From Chloroflexota bacterium (GTDB taxonomy: Bacteria > Chloroflexota > Chloroflexia > Chloroflexales > Roseiflexaceae): 64,000 bases of DNA. The position numbers and the translations under genes are program-made. Below, piece after piece: positions 8,405 through 17,303 of this stretch. The stretch covers positions 1 to 64,000 of the forward strand of contig JAGWYG010000010.1 in NCBI GenBank assembly GCA_018969485.1, read 5' to 3'. Below the pieces are notes generated by a model. The model was given only the letters and a program-made list of their open reading frames with translations, was not told the DNA's origin and searched no databases. The first letter of the stretch is position 1; every line of letters begins with the position of its first letter.

Positions 8405-9898
8405 TCAGACGAACTGCAGCGCGTAGACGTCGGCATCGTGCAGCACCAGCCGCAGCCGCAGCGGCTGGCCCGCCAGGGCATCGAGGCGCGCGCCGCCGTG
8501 CCACTGCACCGTGCGGGCGATGTCGTCGCCGAACAGCGGCGGGCAGTCCTCCAGCCGATACCCGGGCAGCGGCGTACCGTCGGGCTGCTGCAGTTCGACC
8601 TGCACGCCGCCCGCCGCCGACGTGGCCAGGTTCAGCTGCAGATGCGCCCCGGCGAACACCAGCGGATGGCTCACCAGTTCGCCGCCCGCCGCGCCGGCAT
8701 AGGCCGACACGAAGCCATCGGTGCGCAGCGTGTAGCGCCGCAGGTGCGCCCCCGGATGCCGATAGTGCTCGATCGCATAGAACGACAGTTCGTGTGGCGC
8801 CGTCGGCAGCATGCCACTGCCCAGATACATGTTGCGGTCGGTCCAGTTCTCGGGATCGCTGCCCGGCCGCAGGAACGCCTCGTGAAAGCGGCGCTGCCAC
8901 TGCACGCCGTCGCGGCTGCTCATGAACACCGTGTCGGAGATGCCGTTGCCCTCCCATTCGGCGAACCGCCGCCGGCTCGAGACGAAGCGCTTGGGAAACA
9001 TCAGGCGGATGTGGGGGGCCCGGAAGTAGGGGATCGCCCCGTTCTTGTAGAGATGCTCCGTCGGCGCATCGCCCATGTCGATGAAGGCAAACTCCGACCA
9101 GTGGCGGAAATCGGGCGAGGTGCAGCGGCGGATGGCGCGGACGCCCGGCGGCGTCCAGCCGCGGGCGTAGACGACGTACTCACCGAGCTCACTGTCCCAG
9201 AACGCCAGGTTGTGGCTATCAAACATCGCCATCGGGTCCGGCGGCGCGACGATCAGCGGGTCAGGGTCCATCGCACGCCAGCGCAGGCCATCGGGCGACA
9301 CGAAGCCGCGCAGCTCGGCGCGATGCGGCCAGGGCAGCCGATCGAGCAGCGATGTCAGGTCACCGTCGCCGAGCTCGGCCGGCAGCGGCTGGCCCCAGGC
9401 CGGCAGATCCTCCGGCCGCAGGGCGGTCAGCCCCGGCGTGCGTCGCGGGCCGACGCCGATCGCCTTGTAGCGTTCGGCCGGGTCGACGGCCGGATTGTCG
9501 TCGCGGAACACGCTCACCGCACGGGCATCGCTGCCGGTGAGCACAATGTTGTTGGCGCGCGAGCCAGCATGCTCGACCAGCCCCAACTCGGGGCGGTGCC
9601 ACGCGATGCCGTCGTCGCTCTCGGCGTAGCAGGTATAGATGCGCGCATACAGCTCGGCGCCGCTCAGCCCGTCGGTGGATTCGTGCCAGCCGCGGTACCA
9701 CAGCCGGAAGCGGCCGGCGTCGTTCATCACGACCTGATCATAGCTGTACTGCCCTTCCCAGGGCTGGTCGAAGCGTAGCGCCACCTCGCGCCGGACGGGA
9801 TGGTGCAGGCGTAGCTGCGCGCCGGCGAACCTGTCGATCAGCCAGTCATCGAGCAGCGGCTCGAGGCGCGAACCGATCGTGCGGACAGGAGCGGTCAC
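8405..9898 (-). CDS. GH32/GH43-like beta-propeller glycosidase-like protein, paralogue 1 (497 aa)
   Basis: Last gene of the seven-gene operon. It starts with GTG, overlapping the upstream amidohydrolase stop (GTGA). The repeated propeller blades show SxDGxxWxxP-type turns: ESDDGIAWHRPELGL, SPDGLRWRAMDPDP and SRDGVQWQRRF. The GSRANNIVL motif is shared with the paralogue at 10701. A C-terminal beta-sandwich-like segment carries TPLPGYRLEDC and VQWHGGARLDALAGQPLRLR, known to me from GH32-like proteins of Planctomycetes and similar bacteria. There is no signal peptide, so it is probably cytosolic. Catalytic residues are not assigned with confidence, so it may bind sugars or act on small glycosides. 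Confidence 0.75.
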   Translation of the reverse strand: MTAPVRTIGSRLEPLLDDWLIDRFAGAQLRLHHPVRREVALRFDQPWEGQYSYDQVVMNDAGRFRLWYRGWHESTDGLSGAELYARIYTCYAESDDGIAWHRPELGLVEHAGSRANNIVLTGSDARAVSVFRDDNPAVDPAERYKAIGVGPRRTPGLTALRPEDLPAWGQPLPAELGDGDLTSLLDRLPWPHRAELRGFVSPDGLRWRAMDPDPLIVAPPDPMAMFDSHNLAFWDSELGEYVVYARGWTPPGVRAIRRCTSPDFRHWSEFAFIDMGDAPTEHLYKNGAIPYFRAPHIRLMFPKRFVSSRRRFAEWEGNGISDTVFMSSRDGVQWQRRFHEAFLRPGSDPENWTDRNMYLGSGMLPTAPHELSFYAIEHYRHPGAHLRRYTLRTDGFVSAYAGAAGGELVSHPLVFAGAHLQLNLATSAAGGVQVELQQPDGTPLPGYRLEDCPPLFGDDIARTVQWHGGARLDALAGQPLRLRLVLHDADVYALQFV

Positions 9899-10701
9899 GA
9901 CAGACCTCCCTCATCGATACGGGCGTGCTGTCGCAGCAGCGCCTCGGCGGTGCCATGCAGGATCTGGCGGCGGGCCACATCGTCGATCTCGGCGCCATCG
10001 ATCCGGCTGCGCTGCGCCGATGTGGCGTAGAGCGGCGTGTCGGTGCCGAACAGCATGCGCGCCGCACCGATCTGGCCCACCGCCCATTCGATCAGGCCGG
10101 AATACATCGATGACGCGGAGGAGGTGTCGACGTACAGGTTGCCGGCGCCGGCGCGCTGGATCGCATAGACCTGGCGCGTCGGATTGCCGTCGGCGCTGTT
10201 GCCGAGGTGCGCCAGGATCAACGACATCGCCGGATACTGGTCGGCGAATGCGACGAAATCCTCGGGGTAGCTCCCCGGATCGCCGCTGTGGGTCAGCACC
10301 AGCGCGCGGCGCGCGGCGGCGAAGGCGAAGATCGCCGCACCGTGCTGGCTGATCTCGTACTCGTGGGCATGCGGGTGGATCTTGATGCCGACGCAGCGCG
10401 GATGCGCCAGCATGGCATCGGCCTGGGCGAAGCTCGCCGGCACACGTGGGTCGATGACGACCCAGAACCGCACCTCATCGTGATCCTCCGCGGCGCGACA
10501 TGCGTCCTCATTGCCGCGCAGCACGTCGCCGCGGTACGGGATCAGCGCACGGATCGCCGACACCAGCGTCAGCGTGACGCCCGCGGCCCGGGCGCGGCTG
10601 ATGACCGTATCGATCCCGCCGGTGAAGAACCGGTCCCGCAGGCTGAGGCCGCCGCGGTCGTAGTGGCCAAAATGGCCGTGAACGTCGATGGCGTGGATCA
10701 T
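9895..10701 (-). CDS. Amidohydrolase-2 family metal-dependent hydrolase
   Basis: 268-aa TIM-barrel hydrolase of the ACMSD/LigI-like amidohydrolase-2 group. The start at 10701 gives MIHAIDVHGHFGHYD, where HGH provides the first two metal ligands. Later ligands are in VLTHSGDPG, ILAHLGN and LFGTDTPLY (the final Asp). The family hydrolyses lactones or decarboxylates ring-cleavage products. Its start shares one base with the stop of the upstream propeller gene, and its stop overlaps the downstream GTG, so it is translationally coupled on both sides. Placement between two propeller paralogues suggests a later step, such as lactone opening, of the same substrate. Confidence 0.8.
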   Translation of the reverse strand: MIHAIDVHGHFGHYDRGGLSLRDRFFTGGIDTVISRARAAGVTLTLVSAIRALIPYRGDVLRGNEDACRAAEDHDEVRFWVVIDPRVPASFAQADAMLAHPRCVGIKIHPHAHEYEISQHGAAIFAFAAARRALVLTHSGDPGSYPEDFVAFADQYPAMSLILAHLGNSADGNPTRQVYAIQRAGAGNLYVDTSSASSMYSGLIEWAVGQIGAARMLFGTDTPLYATSAQRSRIDGAEIDDVARRQILHGTAEALLRQHARIDEGGLS

Positions 10702-12194
10702 CAGACAGACTCCCAGCTGTAGAGCGTACTCTGGCGCAATTCGAACCGGATGCCAACCGGGCGGCCGGCGAGCGCTGCCGGCGTGGCATCGCCGTGCCAG
10801 CGCACCAGCGTGTCCAATCCGTCGCACCCGATCGGCTGGCAGTCAGCGAGGTCGTAGCCAGGCAAGGGTTGCCCGGCGGCGTCGAGCAGCGCCACGCGCG
10901 TCGCACCACGGCTGGCGTCGAGATTCAGCCGCAGCGTCGCGCCGTGCCAGGGCTGCGGCGCGATCTCGAGCACGCCGGGCGTCGCGCCCGCCTGCCAGCC
11001 GACATAGCGCCCGCGCGGCAGATGCGCCACGCCGATGCCCGTCAGCATGTTCGGGCTGTTGATCGGCTCGGCGAAGCCGTGCGTATAGCTGCAGCCGTGG
11101 TAGTGGAACAGCAGATCGTCGCCGATGGTGATCGGGCGGTCACCGCTGTAGATGGTACCAGCCTCGAAGCTGCCGGCTGGCCCCAGCGGGATGAATGGCT
11201 CGCGCACCGGCAGGCGCTCCCAGCGCACGCCATCGTGGCTGAAGACCAGTTGCGGCGCGATCGGCCCGTCGTCCCAGCCACGCCCCAGCGGCGGTGCGCC
11301 GGTGCGGGTCACCATGAACATCCACAGCAGGCCGAGGTAATAGCCATCGTGGGGCCAGACGTGCATGCCGTAGAACTCGGCGCGCACGCCGCCGTGCTCG
11401 CGCGCCCAGGCATCGTCGGCATCGTCGGGATCAAGGACCGAGCGCGACTGGTCGAAGTGGACGCCATCCTCGCTGAAGGCCAACCCGAGGCAGCGGCGCG
11501 ACAGATCCCAGCCCGGTCGGCGCTTGTCGAGCTTGTGGTAGCTCACGTAGCAGCCGCGCTGGTCGTCCCAGAACACGGTATTGAAATCGCCGATCGCGAG
11601 CTGCTCGGCACCATCCTGCCACTGCCCCGCCAGCACCGGCGCGTCCTGGTGCGGCGTCCAGTTCAGGCCATCCGGCGAGTACGCCACATACCACCCGTTG
11701 CGCGGGTAATCCCTGACGCGGAAACCGACGGCGGCGAGCACCGGGTTATCGGCGCTCCAGTACTCGGGACCGACCCAGTAGTACAGCCGATAGCGTCGCG
11801 CCGGGTCGTGATCCGCCGGCGCACGCACCACCGATGCCTGATGCGCGTCCCAGTAGCCGGTCTGTAGCACGATGTTGTTGGCCCGGCTGCCCTGCCAGGT
11901 CTCGATCCCCAGCTCGGGCCGGGACCAGCGGATGGCGTCGTCGGAGAAGGCGGTACACAGCAGGACTTCGGCGGGATGTCCTTCGTACCACATCTGCCAG
12001 CGCGTGTCCGACGGATCGCGGCCGATGGCAGTGAACAGCTGCAGCAGCTGCCCCTCCCATGGCCGGTCGGCGACGAGCACCGGATTGGCCGGGTGTTTCG
12101 TCGGCTGCCGCTGCAGGATGTGCAGCAGGTGCTGCCGGGTGATGTGAGGCCGGGCATTGAACCACGACCAGCGGCGCGGCGGATGGGTCGTCAT
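10701..12194 (-). CDS. GH32/GH43-like beta-propeller glycosidase-like protein, paralogue 2 (497 aa)
   Basis: The ATG at 12194 overlaps the Rieske gene stop (ATGA). The mature length is exactly that of the paralogue at 8405, and both share the order of motifs: WEGQ, SDDAIRWSRPELGIE, GSRANNIVL, SPDGLNW, SEDGVHF, SHDGVRWERLP, and the C-terminal QPLPGYDLADC and VRWHGDATPAALAGRPVGIR. Identity outside the motifs is low, so the duplication is old and the specificities have probably diverged. No secretion signal is visible. A longer upstream open frame exists but lacks homology. Confidence 0.75.
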   Translation of the reverse strand: MTTHPPRRWSWFNARPHITRQHLLHILQRQPTKHPANPVLVADRPWEGQLLQLFTAIGRDPSDTRWQMWYEGHPAEVLLCTAFSDDAIRWSRPELGIETWQGSRANNIVLQTGYWDAHQASVVRAPADHDPARRYRLYYWVGPEYWSADNPVLAAVGFRVRDYPRNGWYVAYSPDGLNWTPHQDAPVLAGQWQDGAEQLAIGDFNTVFWDDQRGCYVSYHKLDKRRPGWDLSRRCLGLAFSEDGVHFDQSRSVLDPDDADDAWAREHGGVRAEFYGMHVWPHDGYYLGLLWMFMVTRTGAPPLGRGWDDGPIAPQLVFSHDGVRWERLPVREPFIPLGPAGSFEAGTIYSGDRPITIGDDLLFHYHGCSYTHGFAEPINSPNMLTGIGVAHLPRGRYVGWQAGATPGVLEIAPQPWHGATLRLNLDASRGATRVALLDAAGQPLPGYDLADCQPIGCDGLDTLVRWHGDATPAALAGRPVGIRFELRQSTLYSWESV

Positions 12195-13456
12195 CGCGGC
12201 TCCCGTATGCCGCTCGGCGCATCGGCGTCCGATTGTGCGGCCTGTCCGGCAGGCGCTGCCGGTGCGATCTGGCGCAGATACCAGGCGATCAGGTGCTCGA
12301 CCGAGGACTCGCTGCTGGCATAGGGGCCGGGCACGTACCGTCGCGAGGTCACGCCGCGCTGATTGTCCTCGCAGATCGTCGCGTCCTCGATGGCGGTGAC
12401 GCGCCACAGCCAGCTCACCGCCAGCGGGTCGTAGTCGTGCCCCGGGCGGGCATCGCGCTGCACCAGCCAGGTGAGCATCAGCTCGGTGTGGGTCGGATCC
12501 CGCGGCGTGAAGCGTGCGAGCATGGCGTGATCGCTGCAGGCCAGCAGCCAGTTGACCGGATAGCACTGCACGGCGGTGACCGCACCATCGTACCCGGTGA
12601 GCCGGCCGAGCAGCGGCGCGACCGGGCCGCCGCCCTCGCTCTGGGTCAGGTAGCCTGGCCGGATCGGCGTCCGCGCCAGGGTGTGAATGCTGTCCTCGGT
12701 CATGTCGACGCCGCCGGTCGGCCATCCGCTGGCCTGCGCCTGCGCATGCCACTCGGCGACGAACGCGGCGCGCTCACGGCTGGCGCGCGGGCTGTCGGGC
12801 GCGCGGCCGTACGACATCACCGAGCAGAACTCGGGGTGCGTGTGGCTGCAGTGGTAGCACTCGAAGAAGTTCTCGGCGACGACCTTCCAGTTGGCGGCGA
12901 CCAGATGGCGCTCGACGTGGGCCACGCGGGTCTCGGCGAGCTGATAGGGACCGAAGAAGCGCGCAATATCGCCGGCGATCTGCCCGAATGGCGGCGGATC
13001 GGCGGCAGCACATACGAAGATCAGCCCTTCGACGACCTGGACCTGCACCGGCTGCAGGCCGTACGCGCCGCGCTCGAACCCTTCGGGCATGTGGCGCGCC
13101 TGAATCAATGCACCGGTGTCGTCGTAGACCCAGGCGTGGTATGGGCAGACGAGGCGATGCGCCTGGCCGGCTTCGTCGCGGCAGATGCGCGAACCGCGGT
13201 GCCGGCAGACGTTGAAGAAGGCGCGGATGACGCCGTCGCTGCCGTGCAGCAGGATCAGCGACTCGTCGGCGAGTTGGTACAGCCGGTAGTCGCCCGGCTG
13301 GGCGATCTGGCTGATGTGGCCAGCGAACAGCCATTGCCGCATGAAGATGTGCTCGAGATCGCGCTCGAAGATCGCGGGATCCGTATAGAACGCACGCGGC
13401 AGGGTGAACCCGGTGCGGCGCTGTCCGATCAGCGCGGCGAGCGTGGCATCATCCAT
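12191..13456 (-). CDS. Rieske non-heme iron oxygenase, alpha subunit
   Basis: 421 aa, started from the ATG at 13456 behind GGGAGGT. The Rieske [2Fe-2S] ligands are C84 and H86 (NVCRHRGSRIC) and C104 and H107 (VCPYHAWVY). The mononuclear iron site is ENFFECYHCSHTHPEF (H202, H207), with a late acidic ligand probably in EDNQRGV. Such enzymes hydroxylate aromatic rings or oxidatively cleave C-N or O-methyl bonds, and this one resembles the CntA/GbcA-like and phthalate-type size class. No ferredoxin or reductase is encoded in the operon, so electrons must come from elsewhere. In a gene set of glycosidase-like and amidohydrolase proteins, oxidative demethylation or deamination of a decorated sugar is a reasonable inference. 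Confidence 0.9.
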   Translation of the reverse strand: MDDATLAALIGQRRTGFTLPRAFYTDPAIFERDLEHIFMRQWLFAGHISQIAQPGDYRLYQLADESLILLHGSDGVIRAFFNVCRHRGSRICRDEAGQAHRLVCPYHAWVYDDTGALIQARHMPEGFERGAYGLQPVQVQVVEGLIFVCAAADPPPFGQIAGDIARFFGPYQLAETRVAHVERHLVAANWKVVAENFFECYHCSHTHPEFCSVMSYGRAPDSPRASRERAAFVAEWHAQAQASGWPTGGVDMTEDSIHTLARTPIRPGYLTQSEGGGPVAPLLGRLTGYDGAVTAVQCYPVNWLLACSDHAMLARFTPRDPTHTELMLTWLVQRDARPGHDYDPLAVSWLWRVTAIEDATICEDNQRGVTSRRYVPGPYASSESSVEHLIAWYLRQIAPAAPAGQAAQSDADAPSGIREPR

Positions 13457-13603
13457 CAGGAACCTCCCTGGGCGTTCGTGAGTCGCGTCTGTCGTGTGGC
13501 ATCGCGTATTGCTCCCCATGGCGCTGGCGTCGCGGGCTGGCCGAAGATGGGCGCCGCGCCGCGCATCGGCCGTGCCGGCCAGCCCCCGCAGCACATGACG
13601 CGC

Positions 13604-14974
13604 TCAGGCATCGCGCCACAGCCCGGCCGCCTGGCCGCGCCACCAGGTGATCAGGTAGTGGCACGGCGCCTCGCTCGACAGCATGCATCCCATCCAGCGC
13701 ACCATCGGCCGCAGTTGCTGGCCGTCGAGGTCGATCATCCAGCGCAGCCGGCGACCGTCGGTGAGCTGCATGATGCGCTGCGCCCAGGCCAGCGCGGCGG
13801 CGCGGCGTTCCGGCAGCCGCGCGATCACCGGCAGCGCGGCGGTGAGCGTCCGGTAGAGCGAGTCGCTCCAGCGAACGTCGGAGTACCAGCCGAAGAACTC
13901 GCCCGGAAACGGCGGCGCATCGTTGCGGCGCAGACCAGTGGGGCGCCAGGTGCGCTGCACGACATCAATGTCGATCCAGTAATGCTGGTACCCAGCGTCG
14001 TCCATTCCCAACTGGGCGAACTCCCACCAGACCGTGAGCGTGTGCCGGAGGGCGGTCGCCTGCTCGTCGGCCGTGGCGCCGAAGAGCTCCGGCAGGATGC
14101 GGGCCAGCACGTCGGCGGCCTCGATCACGAATGCGGCGAGGCACACCCGCTCGAACTCCAGCACCTGCGTCCGGCCGGCGTCGTGCCAGTCGCCGAGGTA
14201 GGATCGATCGCGCCAGCGGCTCAGCGCGGCCAGGCGCAGCGCCTCGGCGCGATGCCGCTCGGCGCCGCTCACGCTCCAGGCCAGCGCCTGCGCCAGCACG
14301 TAGGTGGCATTGCAGTAGCTGTTGCTCAGGTTCCACGGTTTGCTGTCGACCGGATGGTGCAGATTCCAGATCTGGTAGTTGCGCTGCTGCAGGAAGTCGG
14401 CGATGTCGCACACCATCGCATCGATGACCTGGCGTGCGGACGGGCTGGCGAACGGCCGGTAGTGGTACAGGCCGAGCAAGGCGGCGTGGTACTGGTCGGG
14501 CGTCGAATGATCCTTCGGCACCTGGCCGTACGGCTTGCCGAGCCAGCCGGCACGGCCGCGCGCGACGCCATCATCGTACACCAGCCGCAATGCCGCCAGT
14601 GCGCGGGCGGCTTCCGTCAGCGCCTCGGGCGCGGCGGTGGCCGCGTACCGCGCCGCCTGGGCCTGCAGGTACAGCCCGGCCGAGTAGATCGAGTTCTCGA
14701 AGGTCATGCCTTCGTCGCGGGCAGCCGCGCTGGTGGCGCCACCGTCATCATACACGCCCTCGACGCTGTGGTCGCTGATGCCATGCGTGTCCGCCGGCCC
14801 CATTGGCCGCACGTGTTCCGGGCCGGTGATCAGCACCATCGAGTAGCACAGACCGTTCGGCGCGAACCATGCCCGCTGCAACAGGTGCTGCAGCCGCTGC
14901 GCCCGCTCCTCCGGCGGCAGCCCGGCCAGCCCGGGCAGGAACTCGAGCGCTGCTAGCGCGACATAATCAACCAC
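13604..14974 (-). CDS. Uncharacterised alpha-helical protein (alpha/alpha-barrel type)
   Basis: 456 aa with a GTG start at 14974 behind CGGGGGTGG. It is rich in Trp, Tyr and His, with aromatic-acidic motifs expected of an (alpha/alpha)n toroid active cleft: DTHGISDHSVEGVYDDG, FENSIYSAGLYLQ, KDHSTPDQYHAALLGLYHY, NLHHPVDSKPWNLSN and DIDVVQRTWRPTG. I do not recognise the family. Fold and context suggest a carbohydrate lyase, glycosidase or epimerase. It lies in the operon between an amidohydrolase (186-bp gap upstream) and the Rieske gene (147-bp gap). No signal peptide. Confidence 0.6.
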   Translation of the reverse strand: MVDYVALAALEFLPGLAGLPPEERAQRLQHLLQRAWFAPNGLCYSMVLITGPEHVRPMGPADTHGISDHSVEGVYDDGGATSAAARDEGMTFENSIYSAGLYLQAQAARYAATAAPEALTEAARALAALRLVYDDGVARGRAGWLGKPYGQVPKDHSTPDQYHAALLGLYHYRPFASPSARQVIDAMVCDIADFLQQRNYQIWNLHHPVDSKPWNLSNSYCNATYVLAQALAWSVSGAERHRAEALRLAALSRWRDRSYLGDWHDAGRTQVLEFERVCLAAFVIEAADVLARILPELFGATADEQATALRHTLTVWWEFAQLGMDDAGYQHYWIDIDVVQRTWRPTGLRRNDAPPFPGEFFGWYSDVRWSDSLYRTLTAALPVIARLPERRAAALAWAQRIMQLTDGRRLRWMIDLDGQQLRPMVRWMGCMLSSEAPCHYLITWWRGQAAGLWRDA

Positions 14975-15160
14975 GATCCACCCCCGAGTGTGCCAGGCAC
15001 GCCAGGCCGATCCCGTCGTGCGTGGCCGCGACCATCAATCGGAGCCGCCGTGCGTCAGCGATCAGCCGAAGCGGGCGAGCGTCGGTGCTCTACCGGCAGC
15101 GCTGACGCGGCCACAGCGACGGCCACGCCGGCAGCACGCACCGCCCGCCGGGCCACGCGG

Positions 15161-16465
15161 TCAGTACCACTCCCCGATGCGCCGTGCGCCGTGGCGCACC
15201 GGCTGCCGGGCATGGTGTGCCGCCTCCGCGAGCAGTTCGGCGGGATCGAGCCACACGCCGCCGCGCATCACCGCCAGGACCGCGCGGGTGGCGCGGATGT
15301 CGGCCAGCGGATCGCCACGCACCACCACCAGATCGGCCAACAACCCCGGCGCGATCGTCCCCACCCGCTGCCCCCAGCCGAGCGCATCAGCCGCCCGGTT
15401 GGTCGCCGCCGCCAATGCCTCGGCCGGCGTCATGCCACACTCCACGAGTTGCTCAAGTTCGTCGTGCAGACTGAACCCGGGCATCACCTGAACGAACGGC
15501 GTGTCGGTGCCGGCGACGATGCGCGCACCACGCTCGATCAGCAGCGAGCTCATGATCTGCAGGCCTGCCAGCGCCCGCACCCAGGTGTGGCGCCGTGCGG
15601 CCGGCATGCCGTACGGGTACTGCTCCTGCCACCAGCGCGCCACATCGGGCGGCACGAACGGTTGGTGCGGCCGGCAGCGCTGTGTCGGCTGGTCGTTCCG
15701 GCCAATCGCATGCCACACCACCCGGGTCAGCGTCAGCCAGGTGCCATGCTCGACGGCCAGGTGCACCAGCGGCGTCACGCGTTCCGGCGCCAGATCAGGC
15801 CACAGGTCGAGCCAGTGCACGCCGGCGGCACGCCGCTCGGGCCACAACGCCTCGGCAAAACCCGACAGATGCTCGATCTCATCGAGCCCGGCGCTGATCG
15901 CCTCGCGGGCATCAGCGTGGTTCTGCAGGTGTGCCAGCGTGAAGCGGCCATGGCGCTGCGCCTGATCCAGCGCCGCGAAGAAGCACGCCCGATCGAGACT
16001 GGCGTAGAGCTTGATCTGGTCGACGCCGGCGTCGACCAGCCGGTCCACGCAGTCGCGCGCTGCGGCCGGCGTGCGCACGATCTCGGCCATCGGCGTCCAG
16101 GAGAACGGCACACCCGGGCCATCGATGAGCGGCCCGCAGCAGCACAGCCGCGGGGCGCGCGCCAGCGGCGCGTTCCAGCGCGCGCGGCGCGCGAGCACCT
16201 CGTCGAGGGCACAGCCCGTGTCGCGGACGGTCGTCACGCCGTGGGCCAGAAAGAGCGGCGCCTGCCAGTCGTCGCTGTGGACGTGCGCATCGATCAGGCC
16301 AGGGATGATGGTGGCCCCATCAAACTCGCGACGCGCCAGCCCGGCGGGCAGGGTGGCTGCCGGACAGATCCCGACGATGCGGTCGTCGGCGACGGTCACG
16401 GCGTGCTGATGACGCACACCATCGGCAGTCAGGACGCTGCCGCACAGCGCTGTGGGCTCGCTCAC
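15161..16465 (-). CDS. Imidazolonepropionase-like amidohydrolase
   Basis: 434-aa metal-dependent amidohydrolase of the imidazolonepropionase/prolidase-like type. The HxH pair is in IPGLIDAHVHSDD. Further ligands are in FTLAHLQNHAD and DEIEHL, and the final Asp is in VAGTDTPFV. A GVTTVRDTG signature is present. The flanking small beta-sandwich is formed by the N-terminus and the C-terminal GTIAPGLLADLVVVRGDPL. It starts with GTG overlapping the stop of the alpha/beta hydrolase gene (GTGA). Family members cleave C-N bonds in cyclic amides, hydantoins or peptides; the exact substrate is unknown. Confidence 0.85.
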   Translation of the reverse strand: MSEPTALCGSVLTADGVRHQHAVTVADDRIVGICPAATLPAGLARREFDGATIIPGLIDAHVHSDDWQAPLFLAHGVTTVRDTGCALDEVLARRARWNAPLARAPRLCCCGPLIDGPGVPFSWTPMAEIVRTPAAARDCVDRLVDAGVDQIKLYASLDRACFFAALDQAQRHGRFTLAHLQNHADAREAISAGLDEIEHLSGFAEALWPERRAAGVHWLDLWPDLAPERVTPLVHLAVEHGTWLTLTRVVWHAIGRNDQPTQRCRPHQPFVPPDVARWWQEQYPYGMPAARRHTWVRALAGLQIMSSLLIERGARIVAGTDTPFVQVMPGFSLHDELEQLVECGMTPAEALAAATNRAADALGWGQRVGTIAPGLLADLVVVRGDPLADIRATRAVLAVMRGGVWLDPAELLAEAAHHARQPVRHGARRIGEWY

Positions 16466-17223
16466 GCGCTCCCTCCCGCGTCGATGTGCCCGATCAGGAA
16501 CCGTGCTCCGGCATGCCGCCAGCCGTCAGGCAATGCGTGATCAAACCCTTCGACCACATGGAGCCGCGCTGCGCTGTGCGCGAGACCGAGCGCCGCCTCG
16601 GCCTGCCAGAGCGCAGCGGCAAACGCCAGGCAGCGCTCCGTGCCAACGCGTCGGTCGGCAGCGCCGATGGCGATGAACACCGCCCGCCCCGCCAGTGCGG
16701 CCGCCTGTGGCACCAGATCGAGCGCGGCGGCGGCAGGCTGCTCCCTGATCGCCTCAAACTCGCGCAGGACGCGCCAGTCGATCACCGGCGCCAGCGCCGC
16801 GACGGCATCGATCGACGGCTCGCGCAGCGCCAGGCGCAGCCCGGCGTACGCGCCGCGCGACACACCACACAGGACCAGCGGTCCCGGCGGGAGCAGGCTC
16901 CGGCCATGCCCGATGCGCGCCAGCGCCCAGTCGCTCCAGGCGGCGAACGGGTCGTCGCCCCGTGCGACACGCCGCGCCAGCCCATCGATGCCGCTCGGGC
17001 CGCCGTCACACCAGTCACCATGACACGGCAGATCCAGGCTCATCACCGCCAGCCCCGCCGCTCGCGCGTGGTCGGCGGCGATGCGGTGTGGCCAGCCCGT
17101 CAGCGCGTCGGCCCGACTGCCGGCGAGCGTCACCAGCAGGCCACGGGCGGGTCCTCCGTCCGGCAGCAGCAGCGTCACCCCGCGATCTTCATCCGCTGCC
17201 GCCACTTCGTCACGCAGAGCCAT
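16462..17223 (-). CDS. Alpha/beta-hydrolase
   Basis: 253 aa from the second of two adjacent ATGs (17226 and 17223) behind GGAG. It is the first gene of the operon. The nucleophile elbow is LCGVSRGAYAG (Ser), and the catalytic His is in GFDHALPDGW near the C-terminus. An oxyanion-side motif is VTLAGSRAD, with SLDLPCHGDW before the nucleophile. It resembles dienelactone-hydrolase/prolyl-oligopeptidase-like esterases. A likely role is removal of an ester group from the operon substrate. Confidence 0.8.
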   Translation of the reverse strand: MALRDEVAAADEDRGVTLLLPDGGPARGLLVTLAGSRADALTGWPHRIAADHARAAGLAVMSLDLPCHGDWCDGGPSGIDGLARRVARGDDPFAAWSDWALARIGHGRSLLPPGPLVLCGVSRGAYAGLRLALREPSIDAVAALAPVIDWRVLREFEAIREQPAAAALDLVPQAAALAGRAVFIAIGAADRRVGTERCLAFAAALWQAEAALGLAHSAARLHVVEGFDHALPDGWRHAGARFLIGHIDAGGSA

Positions 17224-17250
17224 CATTACCACTCCGACGTCATCGTCGAT

Positions 17251-17261
17251 TGGTCTGACCA
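17251..17261. promoter_or_regulatory. Possible operator TGGTC-T-GACCA
   Basis: Perfect 5-bp inverted repeat just downstream of the predicted transcription start of the seven-gene operon, so it would lie in the 5' leader DNA. It is short enough to occur by chance. Confidence 0.25.
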
Positions 17262-17274
17262 CCCGACCACCACG

Positions 17275-17303
17275 ACTATAGCGAGAGCGAGACGATCTGT
17301 CAA
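17275..17303 (-). promoter_or_regulatory. Sigma-70-type promoter of the Rieske operon
   Basis: On the minus strand TTGACA (17303-17298), a 17-bp spacer and TATAGT (17280-17275). The predicted start is near 17268, about 45 bases before the first gene. Confidence 0.85.
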
